Below, in pieces: positions 45,850-56,824 of a stretch of 64,000 nt of DNA (position 1 is the stretch's first letter; each line of letters begins with the position of its first letter). The position numbers were made by a program, and so were the translations under genes. Under the pieces are notes generated by a model. The model made no database searches. It worked only from the letters and a program-made list of their open reading frames with translations, and had not been told where the DNA came from. The stretch covers positions 5,227,501 through 5,291,500 of the forward strand of contig CATNEN010000029.1 of assembly GCA_950097015.1 (NCBI GenBank). Reading direction: 5' to 3'. The stretch comes from Macrostomum hystrix (lineage: Eukaryota; Platyhelminthes; Macrostomidae).

Positions 45850-48800
45850 CAGCTAATTACAACAAGGCCTCAGAAAAGTTGCGGAAAAGATACAGCAAAC
45901 AGACAGCAAATCAACAAAACATTAGCAGCAAAGCTACAGCAAATTAGCAGCAAAGCTACAGCAAATTAGCAGCAAAGCTACAGCAAATTAGCAGCAAAGC
46001 TACAGCAAATTAGCAGCAAAGCTACAGCAAATTAGCAGCAAAGCTACAGCAAATTAGCAGCAAAGCTACAGCAAGTTATGAGCAAAGCTACAGCAAATTA
46101 GCAGCAAAGCTACAGCAAATTAGTAGCAAAGCTACAGCAAATTAGCAGCAAAGCTACAGCAAATTAGTAGCAAAGCTACAGCAAATAAGCAGCAAAGCTA
46201 CAGCAAATTAGCAGCAAAGCTACAGCAAATTAGCAGCAAAGCTACAGCAAATTAGCAGCAAAGCTACAGCAAATTAGCAGCAAAGCTACAGCAAGTTATG
46301 AGCAAAGCTACAGCAAATTAGCAGCAAAGCTACAGCAAATTAGCAGCAAAGCTACAGCAAATTAGCAGCAAAGATACAGCAAATTATGTGCAAAGCTACA
46401 GCAAATTAGCAGCAAAGCTACAGCAAATTAGCAGCAAAGCTACAGCAAATTAGCAGCAAAGCTACAGCAAGTTATGAGCAAAGCTACAGCAAATTAGCAG
46501 CAAAGCTACAGAAAATTAGCAGCAAAGCTACTGCAAATTAGTAGCAAAGCTACAGCAAATTAGCAGCAAAGCTACAGCAAATTAGCAGCAAAGCTACAGC
46601 AAATTAGTAGCAAAGCTACAGCAAATTAGCAGCAAAGCTACAGCAAATTAGCAGCAAAGCTACAGAAAATTAGCAGCAAAGCTACAGCAAATTAGCAGCA
46701 AAGCTACAGCAAATTAGCAGCAAAGCTACAGCAAATTATGTGCAAAGCTACAGCAAATTAGCAGCAAAGCTACAGCAAATTAGCAGCAAAGCTACAGCAA
46801 ATTAGCAGCAAAGCTACAGCAAGTTATGAGCAAAGCTACAGCAAATTAGCAGCAAAGCTACAGAAAATTAGCAGCAAAGCTACTGCAAATTAGTAGCAAA
46901 GCTACAGCAAATTAGCAGCAAAGCTACAGCAAATTAGCAGCAAAGCTACAGCAAGTTATGAGCAAAGCTACAGAAAATTAGCAGCAAAGCTACAGCAAGT
47001 TATGAGCAAAGCTACAGAAAATTAGCAGCAAAGCTACAGCAAGTTATGAGCAAAGCTACAGCAAATTAGCAGCAAAGCTACAGCAAGTTATGAGCAAAGC
47101 TACAGAAAATTAGCAGCAAAGCTACAGCAAATTAGCAGCAAATCTACAGCAAATTAGCAGCAAAGCTACTGCAAATTAGTAGCAAAGCTACAGCAAATTA
47201 GCAGCAAAGCTACAGCAAATTAGCAGCAAAGCTACAGCAAACTAGCAGCAAAGCTACAGCAAATTAGCAGCAAAGCTACAGCAAATTAGCAGCAAAGCTA
47301 CAGCAAATTAGCAGCAAAGCTACAGAAAATTAGCAGCAAAGCTACAGCAAATTAGCAGCAAAGCTACAGCAAATTAGCAGCAAAGCTACAGCAAATTAGC
47401 AGCAAAGCTACAGCAAATTAGCAGCAAAGCTACAGCAAATTGGCAGCAAAGCTACAGCAAATTAGCAGCAAAGCTACAGCAAATTAGCAGCAAAGCTACA
47501 GCAAATTAGTAGCAAAGCTACAGCAAATTAGCAGCAAAGCTACAGCAAATTAGCAGCAAAGCTACAGAAAATTAGCAGCAAAGCTACAGCAAATTAGCAG
47601 CAAAGCTACAGCAAATTAGTAGCAAAGCTACAGCAAATTATGTGCAAAGCTACAGCAAATTAGCAGCAAAGCTACAGCAAATTAGCAGCAAAGCTACAGC
47701 AAATTAGCAGCAAAGCTACAGCAAGTTATGAGCAAAGCTACAGCAAATTAGCAGCAAAGCTACAGAAAATTAGCAGCAAAGCTACTGCAAATTAGTAGCA
47801 AAGCTACAGCAAATTAGCAGCAAAGCTACAGCAAATTAGCAGCAAAGCTACAGCAAATTAGTAGCAAAGCTACAGCAAATTAGCAGCAAAGCTACAGCAA
47901 ATTAGCAGCAAAGCTACAGAAAATTAGCAGCAAAGCTACAGCAAATTAGCAGCAAAGCTACAGCAAATTAGCAGCAAAGCTACAGCAAATTAGCAGCAAA
48001 GCTACAGCAAATTAGCAGCAAAGCTACAGCAAATTAGCAGCAAAGCTACAGCAAATTAGCAGCAAAGCTACAGCAAGTTATGAGCAAAGCTACAGCAAAT
48101 TAGCAGCAAAGCTACAGAAAATTAGCAGCAAAGCTACTGCAAATTAGTAGCAAAGCTACAGCAAATTAGCAGCAAAGCTACAGCAAATTAGCAGCAAAGC
48201 TACAGCAAGTTATGAGCAAAGCTACAGAAAATTAGCAGCAAAGCTACAGCAAGTTATGAGCAAAGCTACAGAAAATTAGCAGCAAAGCTACAGCAAGTTA
48301 TGAGCAAAGCTACAGCAAATTAGCAGCAAAGCTACAGCAAGTTATGAGCAAAGCTACAGAAAATTAGCAGCAAAGCTACAGCAAATTAGCAGCAAATCTA
48401 CAGCAAATTAGCAGCAAAGCTACTGCAAATTAGTAGCAAAGCTACAGCAAATTAGCAGCAAAGCTACAGCAAATTAGCAGCAAAGCTACAGCAATTTAGC
48501 AGCAAAGCTACAGCAAATTATGTGCAAAGCTACAGCAAATTAGCAGCAAAGCTACAGCAAATTAGCAGCAAAGCTACAGCAATTTAGCAGCAAAGCTACA
48601 GCAAATTATGTGCAAAGCTACAGCAAATTAGCAGCAAAGCTACAGCAAATTATGTGCAAAGCTACAGCAAATTAGCAGCAAAGCTACAGCAAATTATGTG
48701 CAAAGCTACAGCAAATTATGTGCAAAGCTACAGCAAATTATGTGCAAAGCTACAGCAAATTATCTGCAAAGCTACAGCAAATTAGCAGCAAAGCTACAGC

Positions 48801-49005
48801 AATTTAGCAGCAAAGCTACAGCAAATTATGTGCAAAGCTACAGCAAATTATCTGCAAAGCTACAGCAAATTAGCAGCAAAGCTACAGCAATTTAGCAGCA
48901 AAGCTACAGCAAATTATGTGCAAAGCTACAGCAAATTAGCAGCAAAGCTACAGCAAATTAGCAGCAAAGCTACAGCAATTTAGCAGCAAAGCTACAGCAA
49001 TACGA
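45850..49005. repeat. Large satellite-like array, 22-bp unit
   Basis: About 143 copies of a 22-bp unit (AAAGCTACAGCAAATTAGCA plus GC). Recognisable variant monomers (CAAGTTATGAG, CAAATTATGTG, CAGAAAATTAG, ACTGCAAATTAGTAG) recur in the same order in several places, for example from about 46465, 46815, 47725 and 48070, which indicates block (higher-order) duplication. The ATGTG variants crowd the right end. Confidence 0.97.
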
Positions 49006-49157
49006 AAGAAAAGCCAACAAATACAGCAATACCGAGCATATCGCTGATAGAAATATATAGAATTCAGTTGCAGACATGTAAGGTCATCAAAGCACACGGG
49101 TTAAGGTGCAATGTCTAACTGCATGCAAATTAGCGATCAATGACTGATAATCATTAA

Positions 49158-49415
49158 TCAGAGTTAATAAAACCGTGCTCTAAGTATAAAATTGTCACCT
49201 CACAGAAAATAATCTGGGAGTCTGCACAGTTTGAGAAGTGCTCACGCAGGCAAAGAGGATCAGTGCTCCGGAATTCCCTAGAGGAGTTGGGGGTGATTCT
49301 GGATTCGCTGGCAATGGCTGACATGGCAACTAAGCGCTTAAATGATCTACTGAGAAGCTGGCCCGCCCTTTTCAGGCCTACATCCGGACCCTGGCAGGGC
49401 CTCAAGATCAATTAG
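49158..49415 (+). CDS. Possible orphan exon or gene fragment
   Basis: A plus-strand frame, open from about 49161, passes an acceptor-like CACCTCACAG and reads KIIWESAQFEKCSRRQ, then LRNSLEELGVILDSLAMADM, then RLNDLLRSWPALFRP, ending at a TAG. Composition is protein-like and the region is more GC-rich than its surroundings. There is no ATG near the start, so it would have to be an internal or terminal exon, yet no partner exon was found nearby. Could be a pseudogene or transposon relic. No family recognised. Confidence 0.25.
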   Translation, partial: SELIKPCSKYKIVTSQKIIWESAQFEKCSRRQRGSVLRNSLEELGVILDSLAMADMATKRLNDLLRSWPALFRPTSGPWQGLKIN

Positions 49416-49774
49416 AGAGCAGGCGCTGGGGGAGTTGCGACTCAAGCTAGAGCGCAGGAGGCGAAGAGACAGCAATTTTGTCTTCAAAGTCAATTTTATC
49501 CACGCCTTAATGCACAGCCTTCGGTTTAAAAAGTAATCCCCAAGACAGGACGGTAAAAACACTTATTAGTATCGACCTCAAACCCAACTTGATCGTACCT
49601 TTGTTTTCTAGTCTGTCTCTCTGATCAATTAAAGCTCTACTTTACCTCTGAGCACGAACCAAATTCTTTAAAAGTCAGAAATATTCCCACAAAAAGTCAT
49701 ATTGTAAAAATGTTCCCATTTATTTCTAGGCCGAAAAACACCCCTTCGAAAAATTCGAAGCTTCATGACGTGTA

Positions 49775-50430
49775 TATCTATTCTCCTAGATCTCTCTGTC
49801 TACTCTCCTAGATCTCTATATCTACTCTCCTAGATATCTAAATCTACTCTCCTAGATCTCTATATCTATTCTCCTAGATCTCTGTATCTACTCTCCTAGA
49901 TCTCTGTACCTATTCTCCTAGATCTCTACATCTATTATCCTAGATCTCTATATCTACTCTCCTAGATATCTAAATCTATTCTCCTAGATCTCTATATCTA
50001 TTATCCTAGATCTCTATATCTACTCTCCTAGATCTCTATGTACATCTTTTATCCTAGATCTCTACATCTTTTATCCTAGATCTCTATATCTACTCTCCTA
50101 GATATCTAAATCTACTCTCCTAGATCTCTATATCTATTCTCCTAGATCTCTGTATCTACTCTCCTAGATCTCTGTACCTATTCTCCTAGATCTCTACATC
50201 TATTATCCTAGATCTCTATATCTACTCTCCTAGATATCTAAATCTATTCTCCTAGATCTCTATATCTATTATCCTAGATCTCTATATCTACTCTCCTAGA
50301 TCTCTATGTACATCTTTTATCCTAGATCTCTATATCTACTCTCCTAGATATCTAAATCTAGTCTCCTAGATTTGCAAATCTACTCTTCGAGGTTTCTAAA
50401 TCTACTATCTGAGATCTCTAAATCTACCCT
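49775..50430. repeat. Minisatellite, about 22-bp unit, with block duplication
   Basis: About 30 copies of CTACTCTCCTAGATCTCTAT-type units containing AGATCT. A run of distinct variants (AGATATCTAAAT; CTCTGTACC; CTCTATGTACATC) near 49825-50040 is repeated in the same order near 50095-50310. Confidence 0.93.
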
Positions 50431-50791
50431 CCTATATCTCTCCGTCTACTATTCCACTCTATCTCTATCTGCTCTCAATCTGCCTTATACTATTATCTAT
50501 TCTACGCTGTCTCCGTACTCAAGGCACCAACTGAACTCAGGAAAGTACAGCCGTCAATTCAAACATATTCAATACAGCCGCCTAATGAGCAAAAAAAGCT
50601 GTAAGGAAAATAAAAGAAAGAAAATAACGACTTTGATTTAAAAAAAGAGACCCAAAACCTCAGAATGTATTCTGTGCGCATCTCATGCCGGTAAATAACT
50701 CAAAGATTAGGATTCGCGACAGTGAGACTAGCCGGAATTCGCTAGAACTAGCTGGAAAAAATAAGGCGAGAAAAATCGAAGGTGGCATCCT

Positions 50792-50850
50792 ATTGGTTGA
50801 GGAGCCTGGGAAATCATCGCTGACTGCCTATGACAGGGGCGGGTATAAGA
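50792..50850 (+). promoter_or_regulatory. Likely core promoter of the receptor-like gene
   Basis: An inverted CCAAT box (ATTGG, 50792-50796), a GC box (GGGGCGGG, 50836-50843) and a directly adjoining TATA-like TATAAGA (50844-50850), about 115 bp before the ATG at 50965. Order and spacing suit a pol II promoter with a start near 50875. The assignment is by consensus only. Confidence 0.4.
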
Positions 50851-50964
50851 TGCCCTCGAATATATCAACGGAAATGCGATGTAATAAATAGATCTAAAGG
50901 CGAGGTTAGAAGAGGATAAATAAAAGAGGAAGTCTATAGTCTATTAACACCGAACAGAGCTGAC

Positions 50965-52104
50965 ATGACAGATGCTGCAGCAGCGGCCGAGGCTGCACCC
51001 CTGCCTCTGATCTGCTTGTCCGTGTCGGTGCTGGTTAACTGCAGTCACCTGATCCTGGCCACCTCGCTGACCGAACTGCGCCGACTGTACAACTGGCCAC
51101 TGCTGGCGCCGTTGACGATGCACCTGGTGGCCGGAGTCTGCCAGCTCGTTGCCAGCGCCGCGGAGCGCTCCTGGGCAGCCGCTGACGCCGCCGGCGGTGG
51201 CAGCCTGGGGCTTGCCGCGGCAAACGCGTGCGCTCACCTGTGCCACCTGCTCACCGCCTCCTGGACCCTCTGCGCCGCCGTCGTCCTCTGGCGTCGGCAC
51301 AGAATCTGCCATAGTCAGCAGCAGTTCCATGGCGGCGTCGGCGGCGAGGTGGAGACAGCGGCCGCCAACTCCGACTGGTCCGTGAGGCTTCGCTGTCTGG
51401 CCCTCAGCGCGCTGTTCAGCTCGCCTTTCCTGACAGCCGGCCTGTTCGGCAGGTCCGTGGGCCTTGACACGGCCCGCTACAATGCCAGCCTGGCGCTGAT
51501 CTTTCGACGGCAAAGAAACTGCAGCGACCCGGTCCAGTTGGCGACAGCTTCTGACGAGCTTCAACGAGCCGCGGCGTCGCATGCCTGGCTGCTATTCCTG
51601 CCCGCACTGCTGGCCTACAGCCTTCAGCTACCGCCGCTGCTGCTGGCGTCAGCGGCCTCGGCTGGAGCCAAAGGCGTCATCGTCAACGGCGTCAGCTTGG
51701 AGATGGCGCCTGAGCTGCAGATGGCGGCGCAGACCTTGGCGCACACCCGGCGGGCGCTGGTGAAGTTCGCCGCCACCAGCCTGGCGGTGCAGGCCAGCGG
51801 GCTGCTGTCTATGGCCAGATTCAGCGGCTGCGACGGCGCCTGCCTCTGGTACGCGCACTACATTCTGCAGTCTCTGCAGGCGATCTTCATGGCAGTCAGC
51901 TGCCTGCTGGCGCGCGGCCCAGTTGAAGCCCTGGCCGATGCGTGCGGCAGCGGCGTCGGCGGCGGCATTCTGGGCGTCGGCGGCGTCAGGGAGGACACAA
52001 AGCTAGAGTCGGGACTGGGCCGGCTGGCGGCGGCGATGAATTCGCGGAAGGCGCCGCCTGCACCGATAAGACGGGGATGCGCGTACAGGAGGGCGGCCAG
52101 CTAG
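50965..52104 (+). CDS. Intronless seven-helix (GPCR-like) membrane protein
   Basis: One uninterrupted frame of 379 codons from ATG 50965 to TAG 52102-52104, GC-rich as in well-expressed genes here. Hydrophobic segments in order: LICLSVSVLVNCSHLILATS; LAPLTMHLVAGVCQLVAS; CAHLCHLLTASWTLCAAVV followed by basic RRHR; LRCLALSALFSSPFLTAGLF; WLLFLPALLAYSLQLPPLLL; ALVKFAATSLAVQASGLLSM; WYAHYILQSLQAIFMAVSCL. Seven helices with a long, N-glycosylatable loop after helix 4 (NASL, NCSD) and a Ser/Arg-rich tail resemble a rhodopsin-class receptor. There is no DRY after helix 3 (WRRHR instead) and no NPxxY in helix 7, so it is either very divergent or another seven-helix family. Ligand unknown. Confidence 0.75.
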   Translation: MTDAAAAAEAAPLPLICLSVSVLVNCSHLILATSLTELRRLYNWPLLAPLTMHLVAGVCQLVASAAERSWAAADAAGGGSLGLAAANACAHLCHLLTASWTLCAAVVLWRRHRICHSQQQFHGGVGGEVETAAANSDWSVRLRCLALSALFSSPFLTAGLFGRSVGLDTARYNASLALIFRRQRNCSDPVQLATASDELQRAAASHAWLLFLPALLAYSLQLPPLLLASAASAGAKGVIVNGVSLEMAPELQMAAQTLAHTRRALVKFAATSLAVQASGLLSMARFSGCDGACLWYAHYILQSLQAIFMAVSCLLARGPVEALADACGSGVGGGILGVGGVREDTKLESGLGRLAAAMNSRKAPPAPIRRGCAYRRAAS

Positions 52105-52990
52105 GTCGTTTTTTAATTAACGTTACGTTAACTTCCATCACGCTATATTATAATGCGTTACTTTTTATTTCAAGTTTTTACGTTACTTTTCGAATTGCTG
52201 TTTATAGAATCTCGTTAGAAGCCTAATTTTTTAACTTGCTTTTGCGTCAAACAAATATTTTGCTACCTGATAATGTAAAAATTAATCTGAGATATAATAC
52301 TACTTACTAAAAGTCCAGATGGCTATGACTAAGTCTCGCTGCTAGCTTTCAACCTCGCACAGTGACTGTACAACAACTGATTGTCTTGCCGGTTAAAAAG
52401 TTCACACAGTACGATCTCTAGAGTGGTACTTTAAGCTGGAGCATCATCTAGGCTAGCAATATCCTGCGCTGTCCGAGGAACTAAATAAATTGGCCTGGGG
52501 GGCTAAACTGGGTTAACTCCTGAGCAGAGCCGGGGGGAGCTGGACGCTACTTTAAAATAAAATTTGGCTTGCTCAAAATCCTCCCGGATTGGCACGACTT
52601 CTCTTCAAAATAACACAATTTTTTTGCTTCGAGACACTGACAGCGAAACGGTAGATTGAACACTCTCCGTGGCTCGGATTAATCTGCATTTCATTAATAT
52701 CTCGCATTCTCACCTTGTGTGCTCGCCTAGCAACTCGCCTAGCAGCCACTCCGGCGCACTCGACTCAAACTCTTAAAGTGAGAAGATCTACACTGCTTCG
52801 CGTCTGACACACCTGAGTAGATTTTCAATCAGTTTTATTTGGGGGGCTGGCAATTCGAGTTTTGCTAGGAGCAGATTAAATCCGACCCACTCGGGAATAA
52901 ATCAATTTTAGAGGCACCGTAGCTTAATTTGAAGAAGAAATTCTTTATGAAACACCTCGGTACCATCTGCTCAGAGTGCAAATCCTAATA
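52105..52990. other. 3' flank of the receptor gene, no further gene seen
   Basis: AT-rich sequence with an AATAAA near 52484 that could serve the receptor transcript. Nothing else seen. Confidence 0.4.
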
Positions 52991-52994
52991 TTGC

Positions 52995-53228
52995 TAGTGT
53001 TGCCAATATTGCTACGAAGTTAACGCGTTTGCATCTCGCACCTAGGTCACTGAGCTCGATTCCGCGGCGAGGCCACATTCATTGTGGGCCCAAGAGAAGG
53101 CTTGGGGGCTTGTCGTGCAATTTACGCCGCTCGTGGGTCAACCCCAAAGGCACATTGAAAGTGTGCACTGCCAGACGATGAGAAAGTGAGGAAAGTCAGA
53201 TTTACACACCTGCGTGAGTGTCAAGGAC
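52995..53228 (+). mobile_element. SINE family A copy, interrupted
   Basis: tRNA-like head (GTTAACGCGTTTGCATCTCG, GAGCTCGATTCCGCGGCGAG) and body (GGCTTGGGGGCTTGTCGTGC, GTGTGCACTGCC). It stops at GTGAGTGTCAAGGA where a foldback element begins; a family-A-like GTGTGAGTGCGTGTGCC resumes after it at about 53464. Confidence 0.75.
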
Positions 53229-53230
53229 CA

Positions 53231-53455
53231 CTAGAAGAAGATGGACGGGACATTTAGTTTCTTGGAAAATTTATTAATGGCAGATTTTCACGGAAAACGC
53301 GAGATAGGAACTTTTCACTTTTTTACATTGGAATATTAACATTTTAATGTGCAAAAACGTGAAAAGTTACTTTCTCGCGAGTGAATTTTTCCTTGAAAAT
53401 CTGGCTTTAATAAATTTTCCCAAGAAACGAAGTGCGATCCCGTCCTTCTTCTTCG
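53231..53455. mobile_element. Foldback (MITE-like) element with arms of about 95 bp
   Basis: Left arm 53231-53318 (CTAGAAGAAGATGGACGGGA, TTTCTTGGAAAATTTATTAA, GGAACTTTTCAC) is the near-complement of the right arm 53370-53455 (GTGAAAAGTTACTTTCTCGC, TTTAATAAATTTTCCCAAGA, GATCCCGTCCTTCTTCTTCG). The loop is about 50 bp. No ORF, so non-autonomous. Confidence 0.8.
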
Positions 53456-55015
53456 AGTTGTCCTGTGTGAGTGCGTGTGCCTTCGCATTGTCACGAAATT
53501 CTGTTCTTTATCTATTAAATCTCTCCAACAGACAGAACTGATTTGCTGCAGAAATGGGAAGCAAAATAGTCTAGAATTGACGGCCTAAATTTATCCCATG
53601 TGGATAATATCCCAAATAGTCGTCAGGCACAGCCTAGGCGATACTGTCCAAAAAGGGGGTCGTGCCAGTAAAGAATGTCTCCTTTGTCTCCTTTGTGACA
53701 AAGGCGAGAATTCGTGTATTTACATATTTTACAAACCGGCGACTTTACTGGCTTCCGAGGCAGAGCTTAAGCAACATTTTTCTCTCCGAACACACAAATA
53801 AAATTTTCAACACATAAGATCTTCATTTTGGACATTTATGAATTCATTTTTTCGACTAGTATCTCTTGTAAGCTTTATAAGCGATTAATCAACGAAAGAT
53901 GCGAGCAGGTAAGGTTTTCAAAGTGCAGCAGATAGGCGCAGAGTCTATGGCAGAAAGAATTAAATTAGCCTATTTTATCAATTAATTAATCTAAGCCAGC
54001 TAAAGCTGAAACACTGTCACTATCTGGTTCGCATTGCCCTGTCTATAAAGTAGGCCTCACCAAAGCATCGAGGAGACTGTCTGGAGACATCGCTACACTC
54101 GTTTCCTCCAAATTTAAGACTCTAGAACAACAATGTTTCAAATGTCTTAACAAAATCCGTATTTATTATTATATGTTAGATCTAAAAAAACTACCTACTA
54201 TAAGTAGGAAAGCAGGCAAATACAAGTCTTGAAACTTGGTTAAACCTTCATTAAAAAACTGTTTTCATATATCACTGTGTGCTTAAGACTAGAAATATGT
54301 GGTTTTTAAATACCCACATTTATCTTTCTCCCGTGTCTCCTAATATCTTCAACCAATCGCCTTGAAAATACAGTACTTCTAGAACATCGGCCTCGTCGTG
54401 GTTTCTGGTGGCAAAAACCACCAATAGAGGCATAATTTTCTTGCTCATAAATTTTCATCATGTAACCATGTCGGCGATCATTTTTAAAATATTGTATTGT
54501 TAATTACTATATTATTGAATGAATATGGATTCGCCATAGGGGTGTTTATGCAGTGCAATGTTAGCTGTCCATGTCACCAGGGTCTTCGACAAGAATCGCT
54601 GATTATCTCGACGATGCTGAAGTCGGACAGCTATGAAAGTTTGTTCATTGTAAAGGGTGGAAAGCTTTTATCCAAAACGGTGGACTGTCACGAAAATCGG
54701 TCATTCGGTTTGGGAGCTATTGTAAAGTGTATTTGAAATACTCCTGCATGTGGTATTTCGACTGTTAACTATTGCTTGTGGTGTCTGTACGCTCGTAATC
54801 AGCGACCCAAACCCCCTTCAAAATTCTAGTGAACTCTGAGCGAGCAATCCGATTGCGCATTGCCAATATGACGGCAACTGATAAGCGGTTACATTTTAGG
54901 CAACGATTGCACTTTGAACTTTGAACCGAAAGGCGTCACGTATAGTATAGTTTCATTATCACAAAAAGTCTTCAAGTCTTGGTTTTCTATTTACAATTCA
55001 AAACAATAATTATCC
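53456..55015. other. Unique AT-rich spacer
   Basis: Several short frames (60-80 codons) without domains, splice context or compositional shift. No gene accepted. Confidence 0.4.
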
Positions 55016-55019
55016 TAGA

Positions 55020-55320
55020 TCTCTGATTGGCTAAATCTTCTAACCCTGTCTAAAACGCCTCCCCTTCAGGATCTCAGATTTGCTGTAATTAATCAAGGAT
55101 TGGACTGCTAATCCTACGTCCAAAACTCCTACTTCTCGAAGATCTCTGATTGGCTAAGACTTATTGACTGCCAACCCTGTCTAAAACGCCTTCCCTTTCA
55201 GGAATTCTGATTGTCCGTAATTAATAAAGCTATTGGACTTGTTAAATTTGTCAAAATCCTCTGATTGGTAGAAAATCTACGTGCCATTTTCCAGAGCTTT
55301 AACTTGGAACATCACTGATT
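55020..55320. repeat. Degenerate tandem repeat with CTGATTGGCTAA motif
   Basis: Three to four diverged copies of a unit combining TCTCTGATTGGCTAA, AACCCTGTCTAAAACGCC and TCCCTTTCAGGA. The inverted CCAAT core recurs as in the block at 8842-9080. Confidence 0.7.
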
Positions 55321-55496
55321 GAAAAAAAACAAAGTACTCAATTTACCATACGAGTATTCAGTCACAAAACCAAAAACCCAACCAGTAGGCCGTCTAGCTG
55401 AGACTGAGATATATTATGAAGTTTTGAATGCAAAAAATCGTTACTTTAGCAGGAACAAAATGATAAGACCAAATTTAAGATTCCAAAGTGGCAGTC

Positions 55497-56414
55497 TCAG
55501 AGTTCATCCGCGTCATGCAACAGCATCGACTGCTGCCGTTGCCACAGTCGCCGGCAGTCATCGCCGCTGAGCCGGACCGCGCAAGAAAATCCGTGACTCA
55601 CGAGCTCCTGGCGGAGCCCGCTGCCGCCGCTGGAGCTGTTTGAAGAGCGCGAGAGCTCCAGGCGACCGCGATAGCGCCAAGCACCGGCCGCCGTGCCGCA
55701 ATAGCTCAACATGAGCCGCTCGCCCCTGTCCTGCTCAGTAAGCCAGCTCAGCCGCCAGGCCTCCGTCACAGCCTGGCCAACCTTCGTCAGGCTGAGCAGC
55801 AGGGTGCCGTTCTCCGGCCAGACCGCCGCCACCTGCCGTCGCAATTTCACTGGCGAGCCTTCGAATATGAAGCCGCCAACGACGAAGCCGGCGTCACCGT
55901 CTAGTAGCTCGCCGCGGCACGGATGACAGTCGTGAAACGGATGTCCGCCACGGACTGCGAACCAGAGCCCGCTGACTTCGGACAGAGCAGCGGGCGGGCC
56001 CCAGGCCTGCAGCTGGTCCGGGCGACAGTCATCCTCAGAGCCGCCGTCATCCTCGGCACTGGCTGACGCTGGCGCCCTCAGCTGGACGCAGTTGTGCTCG
56101 GTGACTGCGCAGTTGAGAAACTCGGTGAGCAGTCGCACAGCCTTGCACCGGTACAAGCAGGCGGCGGAGCAGGTGTCACCGGAGTCCACGCAGGAGTGCA
56201 GGCAGGTGAGGCAGGCCCGACAGTCGGCGTTGACGGCGCATGAGTAGGACTGGCCAGGACAGCTGTAGGCGATGCACCAGGCGTCCAAGGAGTGACCGGC
56301 GGCGGCGGTGGCAGAGCGCAGCGCATCCAAGGCAGCAGCGGAGGCGAGCTGCGGCTGTGCGCCCAGATGGACCAGGAGTGCCACTAGTAGCAGATTAATT
56401 ACCTGACGATGCAT
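55497..56414 (-). CDS. Secreted Cys-rich + lipocalin-like protein, violaxanthin de-epoxidase-like
   Basis: Intronless 305 aa. Signal peptide at about 1-26 (VINLLLVALLVHLGA, AQPQLASA). A 12-cysteine domain spans about residues 44-110: CIAYSC, SCAVNADCRACLTCLHSC, TCSAACLYRC, FLNCAVTEHNCV. The spacing and the last block match plant violaxanthin de-epoxidase (FNECAVSRKKCV). After an acidic linker comes a lipocalin-type start, LSEVSGLWFAVRGGHPFHDC (VDE: [20 protein letters not shown]), and a beta-rich stretch (FVVGGFIFEGSPVKLRR, NGTLLLSLTKVGQAVTEAWR) with later WRYRGRLEL and NSSS. Enzyme activity in an animal without a xanthophyll cycle is unproven. More likely a secreted, disulfide-bonded binder of hydrophobic ligands, or an oxidoreductase. 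Confidence 0.7.
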   Translation of the reverse strand: MHRQVINLLLVALLVHLGAQPQLASAAALDALRSATAAAGHSLDAWCIAYSCPGQSYSCAVNADCRACLTCLHSCVDSGDTCSAACLYRCKAVRLLTEFLNCAVTEHNCVQLRAPASASAEDDGGSEDDCRPDQLQAWGPPAALSEVSGLWFAVRGGHPFHDCHPCRGELLDGDAGFVVGGFIFEGSPVKLRRQVAAVWPENGTLLLSLTKVGQAVTEAWRLSWLTEQDRGERLMLSYCGTAAGAWRYRGRLELSRSSNSSSGGSGLRQELVSHGFSCAVRLSGDDCRRLWQRQQSMLLHDADEL

Positions 56415-56824
56415 GTTTCTTATTTGAGGCCAATTAAGTCACATTGCATGTGGACATAATTATATGCAGAATTGAGACTGCGGTCTAAAGTGTCTCATTG
56501 GCTTGTCAGTTCTATCTAAATGTGCTCATTATCTAATACTTTAGCTATTAAACAAATGGACGGAAGCTCCTATCCCACCTGACATTCGACTGTATGTGTG
56601 AGCCGCAGAAAGTGTACCAAAAATGCAGCTCTCACTTTCTGCTTCAAATTCTTCGAGATTGAGGTAAAACGAGATAGCCCGCCAGAGTCACCTGAAGGTG
56701 CGGGACACAGCGGACTTTGCTCCGTAACTGCACACTTTTTGCAGCGCCTGTAACGTTAAGCACCGCCATTATACGAGTGAAGCCAAAGTAATAGCAGAGA
56801 ATCGTACCTTTAGTCAAAGGATAG

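Noticed and set aside
45850-49005. CRISPR-like appearance of regular repeats
   Set aside because: Units are contiguous with no unique spacers and the genome is eukaryotic; the same applies to the 30-bp array at 56.8-60.2 kb.
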